DNA from: Diaporthe sp. PMI_573
Lineage: Eukaryota > Ascomycota > Sordariomycetes > Diaporthales > Diaporthaceae
Assembly: GCA_021399435.1 (NCBI GenBank)
Contig: JAJTUP010000012.1
Location: 682,001-746,000 of the forward strand
Direction: 5' to 3'
DNA length: 64,000 nucleotides
Shown: positions 12,631-24,868 of the stretch, one piece after another
Numbering within the stretch: the stretch's first letter is position 1
Layout of the letters: each line of letters opens with the position of its first letter
The notes under the pieces: generated by a model
Databases searched by the model: none
Told to the model about the DNA's origin: nothing
Seen by the model: only the letters and a program-made list of their open reading frames with translations
Translations under genes and position numbers: made by a program

Positions 12631-12757
12631 GGTGACGTCAGGAACAGCAGCTGGAGGTTCAGCGGCATGGTTGCAACGAGTGGCACGCACACAGACGAAG
12701 GGCAGTCGAAGGGCAGCCGGAGGGCGGCAACCGAATGTACCTGGGTCCTGTAGTGTA

Positions 12758-12791
12758 GTGCGGTGCGGTGCGGTGCGGTGCGGTGCGGTGT
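12758..12791 (+). repeat. Pentanucleotide microsatellite (GTGCG, six copies)
   Basis: Six head-to-tail copies of GTGCG lie about 130 bases upstream of the SPX-EXS start codon, in its likely promoter or leader. Confidence 0.9.
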
Positions 12792-15700
12792 TGGTGAAAC
12801 AAGACGGTCCGATACTGAACACAAACAACACTAGACTGACTGTCAACACCACGGGCTCTGCTCGCGCGACACACGAGCCCAGGTAGTCGGTGTGGTTGTG
12901 AACGGCGACAAAACCGATAATTTGGTACTAATTCAGGGAAGCCAATTAGGACCGTGTCTGCCAGCACGCCTGTCTTCACCCCACACCTGCAAGCCCACCC
13001 CCGCCCCCTGCCTGCCTGTCGCCCATTGCGGTCAGTCTGCTTGTCTGCCCAGCTTGCAGTGCTTGCCAAACCGATGGGAAGATCGGCCATGAGGCTCAAA
13101 AACTCTCACACGACTCTCGCCTGTCAACATAATAGTAGTGTCTCTACCACGTTTGCTCCGCTAATCACAAGCCCGTGCCAGCCTCAACGTCCAGACAGAC
13201 GGCCCCCGTCACGCCCCGTCTCGAATTGGCTTGGGCCTGGCGACATGGTCAGCAATCCCAGCCACCCATGTCTCGGCAGCTAATTCCTTGGTTCAAGTCC
13301 ATTGGCTGGGTACGTGAGGCCGTCGTGAGCACTTTTGGAACGGTGCCATCGAAAGCGAGCGCCAGGCCGGCTTTGCCTAAGCATCGCCGGCGCTGCGACC
13401 GTCGAGGCTCCAGTCGCTGCAGTCAGACTCCATCCCCTTCACAGTGCTGACCGAGTGCGAGCGACACAGCAACGTTGCTTGATGACGCCCGCCTGGTATC
13501 TGCCATAGGCCCGCCGTCTGACAGGGAAATGGGACGATATCAAGTCTAGCTTCACCTGTTGTTGAATTGGCCTGCGTGACTTGCGCCTGCGTGTCCGGTG
13601 TAGCCGCTGGCAGCTGGCAGTATCCGGGGAGCACTGTTCGTCTCGTTGACCCTGCTCCCTGAACCACACGTTAAGCTGACGTCGGCGAGAAACCAAGTGA
13701 TTCCATCCCTTGTTCTTGACGGGCAGGGGCCCACTGAGTGTTCCTTGGATTCTGTGCCCACCCCGGGCATTTCTGCTTCCAAGGTGGTGTCGCGACCTAG
13801 ACGTCAAAGGAGCTTGCCCGATGTGTCTTCGCTGCAAGCTCTGGGACTCGGCCGAGACCCATGCCCAAACCAGGGCCTGGCGAACCCAGAAGAACCTTGG
13901 AGTGCCAGCGAAGCGCGATTTCCATGACATGGGCAGTTGGGCCCCTGCGCGCGCCGGATCGAGATGTAGAAGCGTTATCGGCAGTTTCCACAATGAGGCT
14001 ATTCCAAGGTTCAGTGTGCTGCCCTAGTGTGTGGGTGGCCCCGATGTCACCTTCGAGTTTCGAATGTCAGAAAATGAGCCGATACTGCACGGTCCGATGT
14101 TGCCATTGTCGAAGATTGCTGAGGGTCTGCGCGTGTGGCTTGGCAACTCCAGACCCGATCCTATGGAAACTCACCGAACTAGCGAGGTTCGGTCGAAACC
14201 TGCCAACCTCGCGATAACCTCACAAGTTCGAGATGAGGACGCGGCCCCTTCCACAGCTTTCCGTTCCCGGGACTGAGCAATTTCTTCTTTTGATCGGAAG
14301 CATCGCCGTTCATCGTCGAGTTCGGAACTCTCCCGGGCCATTTGCTCCGTCGTCGTGACAGTGTTGGAGCCGCAGTTGCTGCACATCGCTGAGCTTATTC
14401 AGGCCCCACCGCGTCCGTGGTAGCAACTGGTCCCGACAACCTGTTCCGGGAGGCTCCGAGGCGGCCCTGCTGCCGAAGAAACCGACTCACTGTCAATAGT
14501 GCAATTGATGCGGCTCACCTCCCAAGAGCCAAGAACGACATCAACAGCGGTTTCTTCCGTACGTTATCTTCAACACCGAAATAACAGTAAGGACATAAAC
14601 CTCAGGTAAACCAAAGTGGGTACCTAAGAGATTGAACGACCCGAGAACGCGGGCTGCCTGGGCTGCTCGCGTATGACACGGTGATGTGTCGCCAACGACT
14701 CAGGCATGCTGTCGATCATTTTTGTGAGGCTATATTGAGAACTCGTGGGAAGACTGTCGAAACTCAATTTCGATAAGGCCCAACCAGGTGCGCCACACCC
14801 CAGTAACACCCCCAACCATTTGTGGGCCAAGGCCATGGATAGCTTGGTCACAGAAGCTGGCGTCCAATCGCGAGTTTCTCAACCTCACGTGGGGGAACAG
14901 CAAGACGGTGGGCAGGTACCAGTACATCCGCTACCTGGCCTGGCACCCTGGGTTTGCTCTCTGGCGTCTCTCACGAGCCAACAGCAAAGACAGCGAAAAA
15001 GATGGGAATCTCAACTGGCCGGGTTTTTCTCCGGAGATGCGCGGGCTGACCTGCATGCGTCCTGCTGCACGGTGGGACAGGGGCCTCGGGCGGCGCGTGC
15101 TGGAGAACAAAGAGCTGTCTGCATGTCCTGTGGTTGCGCTGCATGGCCCCTCCCATCCTGACCCTCCTGTACTGTGGTAGCCAACAAACCAAAGACTCGG
15201 GGTGTACCTGTGAGGGGCTGCAGCTGGCTGTTTCGGCTGCCCACGACGCTTCCCAAACGGGAGTAGACGAGATGAACCGTGTAAGCTGAACGGCCCGCAT
15301 GCTGCATGCGTTGTGCATGGGTCACTGTCAATCGATGAGCTGTGTTCATTGTGCCATATCCACAATTCCTGTCAGCCAGGTGCTGAGATTGTGGCCTGAT
15401 CATGCGAACTCAAATGTGAGAAATGCACTTCGGCTTATGTATCTATGAACTGCGAGACGGGACGTACTGTGCACTGTTGCAGGGCTTTGAATGATTAGAG
15501 GTCCAACCGACTCTTACACAACGTGTGTTGCGAGACTGACAATATCAGCTCTGCTATTGCATTCCATGGTCAGTGAGCTGCGCGAAGAACCTGTTTTGCC
15601 CCTCGGCCCGTCTCCGGCTTGTGCGGGGGCCGATGGATGTGACGATGACATTACTGGTACAATTTGAGGGAGCTCAAGTCGGCTCAGCTCCGGATTGGAA

Positions 15701-18419
15701 GAGGGCAGGCGTGAGTGTCGGTAGATTGAACCATTACACGGTTTGGTAGCCCATGATGCCATCAGCCAGGCCAAATTCTGAACGATTCTGATTCTCGTGG
15801 AGAATACAGTGTCTTAGCTCCTACTGACTTACAGAGCCAATGCCGTGAGACACAACATGCGGCAGCCTCCCCCGGCCTAGTCTATCAAGATGAGAGCTTG
15901 TGACAGGAAGACTCTGAACAGGCTGACTCCACCTGCGAGCTGCGAAACTCCACGCGCTTAGATCAGGCTGGGCAGGTTGCGAATGTCAAGCAACTAGCTG
16001 TGTGACATCGCCCATGTTGCCGACAAGCAGTCAGCCTGGTGAGCTTAGATGTTCTGTCCATTGCAATCCAGCCTGCTGGAGACTACTGTACGTCCGCAGG
16101 TAAGTTCATAAACCCACGGCCGGGCCGAACATCTCTCAGCCCATAGGCTCACAGCATCGTGTGCTCCCCGCATTTTGGACGCAGGCATCTATTAGTTTCT
16201 AGTGCAGCATAGGCCGACGCCATATAATAAGCTTCGCCGGTTCATGTGCAGAGGTTAGAGCTGGCATGTGCTTGCCAGTGTCTTGCTTCGCTGGGTTGAT
16301 TCCGTGTGAAACCGCCGCCGCGAGTTGGTTCTGAATCAATAACGTTCTTAGCAGCAGCTCCGGCTTCCGGGAGCGGGCAATGACTGGCTGGATATTCGGA
16401 TGAGGCAAGCAGCGCCACAGCCCGTACTGCCGACAGACTAGCAACATCTCTCGTACTGCGGAGTACACGATTTCAGGGCGGGTTTGTTGAGCGGGTGGTT
16501 TCGGCGCCATACAGGTGCTTCAGCTCTCTCCCTGCGACGCCGATCATGGAGCACCGCTGCTGGGCCATTAGGCGCGAGCAGAATCTCCCTTAGATTCGAG
16601 CTAATCACGAAGCCCAAAGAGCTTGGCCAACACATAGATAGATGGATAGCGTCCATGGTGGGGCGCTTGCCGACGGAATTCTGAATTTCCCATGGGAGTC
16701 TTCCGCAGGTTTCAATGGACTGAGGCCGAAGTGGAATGCACGCAACCCCACTCAGCGCCGAGGTAACCTTGTTGAATTTCTCAAAATCGAACTCTTTGTG
16801 CAGCATTCGGGGCGGTGCCTATTCCATTCTGCATCCTCCGTCTGCGGGCGACTGGAACGAGATATACGGGGCGGCTCGGCAAGCGACCTGAAGGAGGAGA
16901 GAGCAAGAGCAAAAGTTCCCGGGCCGTCGCCTTCGAAGAGGTTGAACTTCGGTCGCCGGCGTACTCGCCTTGCTTGAGGGTCCGGCTTGCCTTCTGCCCT
17001 GTGTGAGATGAGATCTCGATTGGGTGCTGATTGTTACCTATTTCGAAGCCGCCCATTGCGTCAACAGCGTAGGTTCAAGGAGGCGATCACCTGGCTACGG
17101 GACAGGGAACCTGTCAGGCTGACTTGCTGGTTTGCTGGTTGGCAGTCAGGCTGGCAAGCCCTGCACCCGCCGGCAACAAGAAGCCAGTACATCAGATCCG
17201 GCTCGGGTCCGTTGATTGGCGCAAGACTAGGGATTTCTTCGGTGGTTCCCTCCAGCAAGGAAACGTTTTTTCTGGGCCACCGCTCAGATGTCTGCCACGG
17301 CCCCAGGACCCAGGCCCCATGCCGTGCCATGCCTGCGCGTTTTGGGTCCTTGGTGGGCTGCTGCGGGCATTCCCCAATGAACCGCTGCAAGGGGCAAGGG
17401 CATTGATTCATTGATGGCAATCGTATTGACGTGTACTGCATCGTCTTGACAGTAGCCGGTCTGCAGATTGCTCTCTGCATGGCGCGCCCTGCCTGAAATG
17501 CCCGGGTCTGTCTTGTGAGAGAAGACAGCTTGAAACCGGTCGGCGACCTCCAGACCGACCTGGAGGAAAGCTAAATAAATAGCAGCAAACGATGCAGGAT
17601 CACGGCGCAAGCAGCAGACGCACACGCGCAAATGGGGTAGAAAGAAGATGCAGCGAGCTCAGTCGAGGTTCATGGCCTGCAGGAGGCAGGAAGGGCGAAG
17701 GAGGAAGGAGGAGGAAAATGCTTCGACGCGATACAACCACACGGCACGACTGTACTGAACAAGCAGACGAGGCACATGGGTGAGACAGAAAGACAGATTC
17801 AGACAGAGAGACTGTGTGTGAGATTACAGGTACCTGTACATGACCGATTAATTCCGTGCTTCAGCAATGGCTGATTGATTGATTGACGGTGACAGGAAGA
17901 GTAGGATCTGACCTGTGGCTACCTCTGCCTTGCCAGCCTGCCAGCTTGCCTTGCCTGACTGACTGCCTGAACTGAATCCGACTGACAGTCGCAAACCCCA
18001 CTCTGGCAGCCTCTACCTGGCATTGCTTCCCCTGCTGCCCCTGCTGCCCTCGCTGCCCCCTGCTGCCCCCCCTGCTATTATGCATCCCTGCCCTTGGGCA
18101 GGGCTGCCTGGTCGCCGCTTGATGTTACGCTACAAACACGCACGCTAGAGTGCCCACTTGTTGCGATTGAGTGACGCTACTGTCCCATGCAGAGCAGGCA
18201 AGCGGTTCCTGTGGTTCCTGTCGCGGTACGGCCTGCGTACTGCAGCCAACAAACAAGGCCAGTCAAAAAGCTTTGCCCGTCCCTCCTCCAAGTCCCCCGG
18301 GGCTCCAGGGCTCCATCGACCTTTTTGTCCTGCGGTACCAGACTTCCCTGCTCTTTGGTAGATGCGGTTCGCTCCCCATACATAGAGCAGCACGCCCGGC
18401 CTGGTCGTGTCGACACCAA

Positions 18420-19280
18420 TAACACCCTCACATATTGGCCAGAGCCATCATCCCATCCTGCCCACTTCCAACTTCTTCTCCCTTCTCCTCGCCGTCACCG
18501 TCAGCGTCATCGTCACCGCAACTGCGTTACTGCTGCTGCTGCTGCTGCTGCTGCTGTGCCCGCTGTCTTTTTGTCGTGCTACAAGTCCCAGCGCTGCCAA
18601 GACTGCAACGTTGGACCGTCATCTTCCTGCGCAGCAACCGCAAGCCTGCATGTCTCTGCCATTTCCCACTCTTATCAGCACTGTCCGCCTCCCTTGTCTT
18701 CGCAGCCCACCTCTGTGAACCAAAAACCCGTGCGCGCCTAAAAAAGAACACAAAAGAGTCGGACGTGCCCACTCTCCGTCGATCAACACGTTGACAGCCT
18801 ATATTTATCTCCTTGTCTGCGAGCCCTTCGTGTCCTTGGCTGGTGTTGAGCGAGGCCCTCTCGACATAGCAGCTGCCCTTCGCTTGGTCACCGCGTGAGC
18901 CTCAACCTGATCACGCCTCGGTAGCGAGACGAGCAAGCCGGGTCTGCGGGCCACGAGTCTGCCTGTTGCACCCTCCTCTTTCACGTCCATCCAAGCTCGC
19001 GGCACTGTTTCGTGCACAGTTCACTCGTCGCGACCCGCAAGGCGCCGACTCAACTCAGAGAGATTAGGCTACAGGCGCAGCAGCTTCATCTTCGCGCTCA
19101 GGGTGCCGGCTCCACTCCCATCAGCGGGCCTTCGCCCTGCTCTGCTCATCATTTCCTGCCCGAGGTTGCGATACGACAAACATAGCCCAAAGGTCCCTCC
19201 ATCTTGGCGGGACTTCCCATTTTAACTCCCCTCGCGCGGCAGCATACCCCTGCGGTTCTGGAGCACGACCGCAGCTCAAC
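18420..19280 (+). promoter_or_regulatory. Pyrimidine-rich promoter/leader of the 19281 gene
   Basis: The plus strand is strongly enriched in C and T with long CTTC/CTCC blocks, a pattern common in core promoters and 5' leaders of filamentous ascomycetes. No clear TATA box is present. The transcription start cannot be placed from sequence alone; if it lies near 18.4 kb, the leader would be unusually long. Confidence 0.4.
18530..18556 (+). repeat. CTG trinucleotide repeat (nine copies)
   Basis: Nine uninterrupted CTG triplets lie about 0.75 kb upstream of the conserved gene at 19281, in C/T-rich DNA. There is no sign that it is translated. Confidence 0.9.
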
Positions 19281-20396
19281 ATGCTCGATGCACAAATACC
19301 AAGGCGGCGCCCACTGCCGGCCGATGCTCAAATGTCCTCCTACTCCCACTCTCGCACCCGCACAACATCCTCAAACGTATTCCCAATGCAAGCCCAACAA
19401 CATCCGCCAGCCATGCATTTGGGCCAGCCACAACAGCCCTATGGCCACAACCGCCGCTCCCCCTCGGTAAATACCTTTAGCACCGTATCCAGCGGTGGAG
19501 GGGCGACTGAACGAGGCCCGCCCCCGGCCGCCTACCGAAACTCCCCTCCCAGCGCCGACATACGCCGCTCAACTTCGTCTCGTTCAAACGGTTCCGTACA
19601 GCCTGTCGGTTACGTTGCGCTTTTGCGAAAACAGAAGGCCACCGTCTGGTGCGACCGCGCACAATCCGAGGACCCGTACATGCTGGCGAAGCAGCGACAG
19701 GCCAAGGCCAGGGCCCTCCAAACGGTCGGCTCTGTAGCAGCGGCCCCAGGCTCGTCCGGCGGTGGTCGTACGTCCACTGGGTTCAGCAGTGCGGGCGGCA
19801 AGGTCGTGGGCAAGATCCGCCACCACGGAAAGCCGGGAGTGGTCGGCTACGCGCCGGACAGCAACTACGTGGGCGTCGGTGGCGTGCCACTTCGACTTAG
19901 TGCGACCGAAGTGGAGGGCGAGGAGAGCGATGACGACGAACTCGCATCGCAGCGACTACATCACCGTCGGACAGGGAGCAGCGGGCGGTCAAGCACGGCC
20001 GGCAGCATTCAAGGCCGCAGGGGGCTCAACTACCGCTCGTCGACCGGCAGTGGCCTACAGATGACTGGCGGGGGCTCACAGAACAGCAGAAGATGGACTG
20101 GCAGCGGAGGCGACAACACGCCAGAGCGAAGCAGCAGTCTGGTCGAAGGGGCCATGGGCGAAAAGCGCGCGAGCGATGCTGCGAGCGGCAGGAGTGGCAG
20201 CAGCGGAGAACGTGCCGACGACGTTCCAGACATGGGCAATGATGCGGCGCGGCTGGCGAGCAACAGCCTGATACACTCGGCGCTGACGAGGGAAAAGAGC
20301 GTCAAGAATCCAGACGAGCTGCGTAGGAGAGGCAGTGTTGACGAGAGGACAATGACGCTTACCTCTGGAAGGCTTTTCATCGCCAATCCTGACTGA
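19281..20396 (+). CDS. Conserved filamentous-fungal protein of unknown function
   Basis: A single-exon frame of 371 codons. I recognise the general type (a basic, Ser/Gly-rich, low-complexity protein with a conserved core found in Pezizomycotina) but no function is known to me. The part that looks constrained is the block with VALLRKQKATVWCDRAQSED (about residues 115-135), the LAKQRQAKARA helix, KIRHHGKPGVVGYAP, and VGGVPLRLSATEVEGE followed by an acidic patch. The rest is Ser/Arg/Gly-rich, with no membrane segment or signal peptide. A second in-frame Met (MSSYSHSRTRT) lies 17 codons downstream and could be the true start. The preceding gene-free DNA suggests extensive upstream regulation. 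RNA association or phosphoregulation would fit the composition but is a guess. Confidence 0.75.
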   Translation: MLDAQIPRRRPLPADAQMSSYSHSRTRTTSSNVFPMQAQQHPPAMHLGQPQQPYGHNRRSPSVNTFSTVSSGGGATERGPPPAAYRNSPPSADIRRSTSSRSNGSVQPVGYVALLRKQKATVWCDRAQSEDPYMLAKQRQAKARALQTVGSVAAAPGSSGGGRTSTGFSSAGGKVVGKIRHHGKPGVVGYAPDSNYVGVGGVPLRLSATEVEGEESDDDELASQRLHHRRTGSSGRSSTAGSIQGRRGLNYRSSTGSGLQMTGGGSQNSRRWTGSGGDNTPERSSSLVEGAMGEKRASDAASGRSGSSGERADDVPDMGNDAARLASNSLIHSALTREKSVKNPDELRRRGSVDERTMTLTSGRLFIANPD

Positions 20397-20940
20397 TCAA
20401 CCAACCGACTACCAGCTTCAATCGCCGCCATCGAGGTATTGGCACACTTGTTTCATTTGTCTAGTTCCTGGTCTGTGGAGTATTGACCTTGGGGCGGAGG
20501 GGATACCACCAGTCGCTATTTATTTTCCCAAAACCTTGCGGGGCAGGGCAGGCGTGGGAAGCTTGCAATGCACAACACGAGACGGTCGTTCAACTCCTTT
20601 TTTTCACATATCATCACCACCACCATTGCATTGCTCGGCGTTGAGGGGGATATCAAAGACAAGTCAAATTCTGGATGCTTTCTCGACTGCCTGCTTCATC
20701 TTCCGCATGCTTTGGTCTGATCATACATATAAGTCAAGCCGGGGTCGTTCGTTCGCACGGAATCCCGTGCCACATCAATACATGAAATAATTCGTACAAA
20801 CTGTTTGAAGCGTGATCAACACACTGAGCACCGCGTTGAATGTGACCTGTGGCAGATGGAATGTGGAAATAGACGCCAATCGTAAGCAACGATCTACGAG
20901 CTTTGCTCAGGTGCCCGCTACGCGGCCACAGCATGAATAA

Positions 20941-20976
20941 GGTACTTACCCAGGTACTTACCCAGGTACTTACCCA
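20941..20976 (-). repeat. Three perfect 12-bp tandem copies (GGTACTTACCCA)
   Basis: Three identical 12-bp units in a row. Read on the minus strand, each unit contains GGGTAAGTACC, a near-perfect 5' splice-site consensus, so the repeat is a small array of cryptic donor sites. It lies outside any recognised gene. Confidence 0.9.
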
Positions 20977-20998
20977 ACGAACCACATGAGCAACTGCT

Positions 20999-21032
20999 CA
21001 ACCTCCTATGGGAGACAACCTCCTATGGGGCA
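20999..21032 (+). repeat. 17-bp tandem duplication
   Basis: Two adjacent near-identical copies of a 17-base unit beginning CAACCTCCTATGGG, 22 bases after the 12-bp tandem array. Confidence 0.8.
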
Positions 21033-21794
21033 TGTAGAGGTGACCAGGTACCTAGGTAGATGGTAATCAAGTCACAGGGGCCTCCGCAGTGACGTGCTGC
21101 GATTTTTAAACATGTGGCGATGTTACTGTAATAATGTACGTGAAGAGTCGCCTCGAGCCGTTTGTGGAGGGTGCTTGCGACAATGGCATGCATAGAGCGA
21201 CCCAAAGAACTGGAAACATGTCTTTGAGATGATGCTACGAATCTGTGTCGAGTATCGCAGATTTTGGATACCTGGCATCTTGTGGAATCAAGTTGTCTCA
21301 GCAAAGACTGTACGTATCTCGTTGTAAATAAAGCCAGTGAGACAGATAGATAGATAGGTACAGTGCTAATCTACCTGGTCTGCGGGACGGGGAGGTACCC
21401 CAGTACCCTTGTCTCCAGTCGTGCACGGACGCCATTTGACGCGTAGGCTGCAGATTCCCACTTTCGACGCGAACGCGACTTCCCGGAAAAGGGTCCACCT
21501 TGGTTCGACCTTCCAACCGCCAACCTTGGAAAGCACGTTGGAGCCACAGAGCCGTTTTCACAGCCAGAGAGTACGTGTCTGGACTTGTTGCCTTGTCCTC
21601 TCATTGATGCTTATGGTACCTGCCAAACAATTGGTTCCTGCCTGAGATCTGAATCAGTTCATCAATGTCCGTTTTGGCTCGTTGATCGCGGCATCCAGCA
21701 GCAGCCTCACGTGGAAGGCACATTCTCGACCTCGAGCCTTCCCCTCCTCCCCTCCTGCCCCATAAAGCCCCAGGCAGGAGCCACCTCGACACCA

Positions 21795-23764
21795 ATGCCT
21801 CTTATGTCAATGTCTCCAAACGTCCAGGAGCTGGAGTCGCCCAGCAGAAAGCGAACTCACACAGAATACTCTGGCATCGTCGACGAGCTACCTGCTTGCG
21901 ACTCGGCAAAACAACCCCGGCCCGACCTGAATCAAATCTCAAGCAGAGGTCAGTACGAGAAAGGCAACCATGTGGTCGCTGGCAACCCCCCGTCCTTGAA
22001 ACAGCCATTGCTGATTTGATGAAAGACGTGCCACTAGCCTCCTCCGTCCCGAACTCGTCCCGCCTGGCCTCGGCAGAGTCCACGCCAGCACAAAGCAGCC
22101 CACCGTCCCTCATTGAAGCTGAAAGCAGCAACCTCGTCAGGGACTCCGCATCTCCTGACACACCGACCCGGCGGCCCACTACCATGCCTCCGGCCAAGTC
22201 AACACAGCCCGCTGGCCAGGCTCCTCCGGCCAAGAAGCGGAGGAAGCTGACAGAGGAGGAGAAGAAGGCACAGGCCGACGACAAGGCTGCAAGGGAAGCC
22301 GAAAGGGAGAGGAAGCGCAAGGAGAAAGAAGCTGAGGCCGAGAAAAAGAAAGCCGAGTCTGACAAGAAAAAGGCCGAGGCCGAAAAGAAGAAGGCCGAGA
22401 CCGAACGCAAGAAGCGCGAGAAGGAAGAGGAGGCTGAGCGGAAGCAACGAGCCCAGCCCAAGATTGGAAGCTTCTTCGCGAAACAGACCCTGACATCCAA
22501 CCTCAAAGAACCTCGAGGCCGGACTGACCTGCCAGTCGGCGCTAGAAGCCCGTCTCCGGTCGCCACGGAGCGAAACGACTACCAACGTCTCGCACAAGAG
22601 TTTTTCGTCAAGGAGAATGTCACACTGGCAAGCAACAAGTTCGCCCCGAGTCCGACTTCTCAAGCCGCGAAGGTAGCAGTGCTAGACGACTTCGTGGCTG
22701 GAAGGCGAGCGCCAATCGAGACGAAGTCTTCCGATCCATTCCGGGCTCTGAATCTCCCCAATGGCATTGCTCATCCCCGGGGAAAGATCTACCCGAGCGT
22801 CCGCGGGCTTCTGTCTGGTTCCGATGGTCTCCAAACAAGTCTTGCGGATCTGACCACGGAGTCGCAAAACTTGCGCATACAAAAGACCCAGCAAGCACTG
22901 AGGCGAATACCCCTCAAACACCTCAAGTTTCACGAGGACGTCCGGCCCGCCTATTATGGTACTGTTACCAGCGTCGAGTCGCTTGCCAGCCTCCGGAAGC
23001 TGGCCAAAAACCCCATTGCCAAAGAGCTCCCACTCAATTACGATTACGACTCCGAGGCCGAATGGGTTGACGGTGGAGACGACGGCGAGGGAGACGATGT
23101 GAGCTTGATGGAAGAGGATGATGTCGATGAGGAGGACGGCGAAGGTTTGGACGACTTCTTGGATGATTCAGAGGATGTCGGCCGGGGTCCCCGAATGACC
23201 GCAGGGATCATGGAGCCCGAGAGCAGCGGAGTCTGCTTTGAGGATCGCACGCGGAAGAACCCAAACCCTCAGATGTACAAGTTTCGGATGGAGTTCATGA
23301 TCCGTGAGTAATTATACCCTCCCTGTCATGACGATGTAAATACTGACCTCGGCTGCGTAGCAAATTTGAAGCACCATCACTCAGTCGACCCATTCTCCGA
23401 TGAGTACTGGGTTCAGGAGCCCAAGGCAACTTCGACAAAGACTGCGGCCCATGGAGCATCGGAAAAGGTCGCAGATGGTGCCATGGCACCACCGCCAGTC
23501 CCTTCCGCCTTCAGCGCGCTTGGTGCTACCTCTGGAGCAACCGTTTCGAACCCACCAGCGCCTCAGGACCTGGTGCCGGCAGCTCAACTGGACAGCTTTA
23601 AGGCTGCTGTGCTTGAGTACAGTTTCATGCCCAAAGCAGCCATAATAGCCACGCTCAAGAAGAAGCTGGACAATTGCACGATGGCACAAATCAAGGCGAC
23701 GCTCGACCACGTCGCCGAAAAGCCAAACAAGAAGGGAGACTGGCAGATCAAGTCTGGCCTGTGA
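21795..23764 (+). CDS. rlf2: Chromatin assembly factor 1 large subunit (p150/Cac1/Rlf2)
   Basis: This is the large subunit of CAF-1, which deposits H3-H4 on newly replicated DNA and is recruited by PCNA. Exons: 21795-21948, 22005-23303 and 23361-23764 (618 residues). The introns have GTCAGT and GTGAGT donors. Domains in order: a Ser/Thr-rich N-terminus; a long Lys/Glu/Arg-rich KER helix (about residues 160-240); a PCNA-interacting motif QPKIGSFFAK directly after it (Q-x-x-I-x-x-F-F); an acidic ED region after WVDGGDDGEGDD; and a C-terminal winged-helix DNA-binding region (LDSFKAAVLEYSFMPKAAI to the last residues, WQIKSGL). All the functional parts of the family are present. The start is the first Met after in-frame upstream sequence without a good context; MSMSPNV slightly downstream is an alternative. 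Confidence 0.92.
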
Positions 23765-24868
23765 GCATCGTGGGGGTGCGTGATCTTTCTACGGTTGTGC
23801 ATGGCGTTCTGGCGTAAACCTCGGGTGCGGCAGGATGAGGGAAACAGGCATCATGGCGGAGAAGTTTCCTGCACTGCTGTGCCATCTTCATGTCGTTGGC
23901 CTGTCTGAGCGGCCCCGATGCCCTTTAAGAGAAGTTTTGGCGTCCCGTGTTTGGTTGGGTTTTGACGATCACACATTACATCGCTGCATAGTAAGCACAT
24001 TGCGAAAAGGGTGTAATGACAGGAATGGGCCGGGCTGTACGAAGGGGAAAACCCCGGAGTGGTAGTGGTGGGTTGGGATCGAAACATCACCTGGATGAGT
24101 AAATAGGCACTGCATTGCTTGCTGGCTAGCATTTGAGGGGCCGCCATATGATAGGGGAGGTCATATGAGAATGAGTATTGCCGTCCACCAGTCTGTCCCT
24201 GCCATTCGTCATGACGATGGCGTGGGTTGTAGAGCCGAGGTCAATATCGTACATCTGCGCCTGAGGCATTGTCTCTTCCGAGGAGGGAGAGTCGGACGAA
24301 CACAACTAATGCTTGATGCTCAATATGTTCAGCATGCTAGCAACTCCGTCACATGTCCCAATTTAGATCACAGCTAGCAAATACAGGTCACTTGCCACAC
24401 ATTTTGACCATATCACAGCGAAAGCCATGTGGGACGTCAACCCAGTTGCGAAAAGTAATATATAAATGTGCCGTCGCAACGACGAAGCCGGACGAGACCT
24501 CTCCCCACCACCACAGAGGTACTTCCCATTTAGTTGATATATGCTCCAGCCCCGTCCTTCCAATCTCCTGCACTCCTCGCTTCCTTCATTTCCTCCTGTG
24601 TTTATACCCGGGCGTCTCTGTCAAAACTCATCGTGCTAATATCTTGGCTCGTGGTCGCGTTCGCTCGGTTGATACATAGTACATTCCATTGCATTACAAC
24701 AAACCCCTTTCCCCACAGAATGTGTTCTCCGAATACGTGTGCTTCGTCCCAACCCCCCATGTAGTCTGTTCTATTCCATAACCGTGCTGCACCGGTGCCA
24801 AAATGTTAAACATCATATGTTGGGGAACTTGGTTCCTGGTATAAGAAGTGGCCTGGATGGGTAAGCTA
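23765..24868. other. Convergent intergenic region
   Basis: Contains the 3' flanks of the CAF-1 gene and the RhoGAP gene. Many short frames exist but none looks coding, and no RNA gene or repeat was identified. Confidence 0.6.

Larger units (their letters stand above)
12631..19280. other. 6.6-kb region without a recognisable gene
   Basis: Many short open frames occur on both strands, the longest about 184 codons at 13439-13993 (minus) and 18187-18741 (plus). None resembles a protein family I know, and most are mirrored by equally long frames on the other strand, as expected of GC-rich non-coding DNA. The left end (12.6-13.0 kb) should hold the promoter of the SPX-EXS gene. The right end (about 18.4-19.3 kb) is rich in C and T and looks like the promoter and leader of the gene starting at 19281. 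Simple repeats are listed separately. No tRNA or transposon was recognised. Confidence 0.55.
20397..21794. other. Intergenic region with tandem repeats
   Basis: This 1.4-kb stretch holds the 3' flank of the conserved gene and the promoter of the CAF-1 gene. Besides the two tandem repeats listed separately, it has many GGTACC/AGGTACCT-like words (for example 21049-21056 and 21393-21412) and a short GATA repeat near 21346-21357. No gene was recognised. Confidence 0.6.

Noticed and set aside
13289..13299. GGTTCAAGTCC, resembling a tRNA B box
   Set aside because: No acceptable A box at the right distance and no acceptor stem can be paired, so not a tRNA gene.
13439..13993. 184-codon frame on the minus strand in the gene-free region
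   Set aside because: No recognisable domain, no good start or intron context, and comparable frames exist on the other strand.
15715..15790. Minus-strand GGTTCAATC with an A-box-like TGGC upstream
   Set aside because: Arms do not fold into a cloverleaf by eye; the match is partial.
18187..18741. 185-codon frame on the plus strand including a poly-Ala run
   Set aside because: The Ala run is just the CTG repeat read in another frame; the sequence is low-complexity leader DNA.
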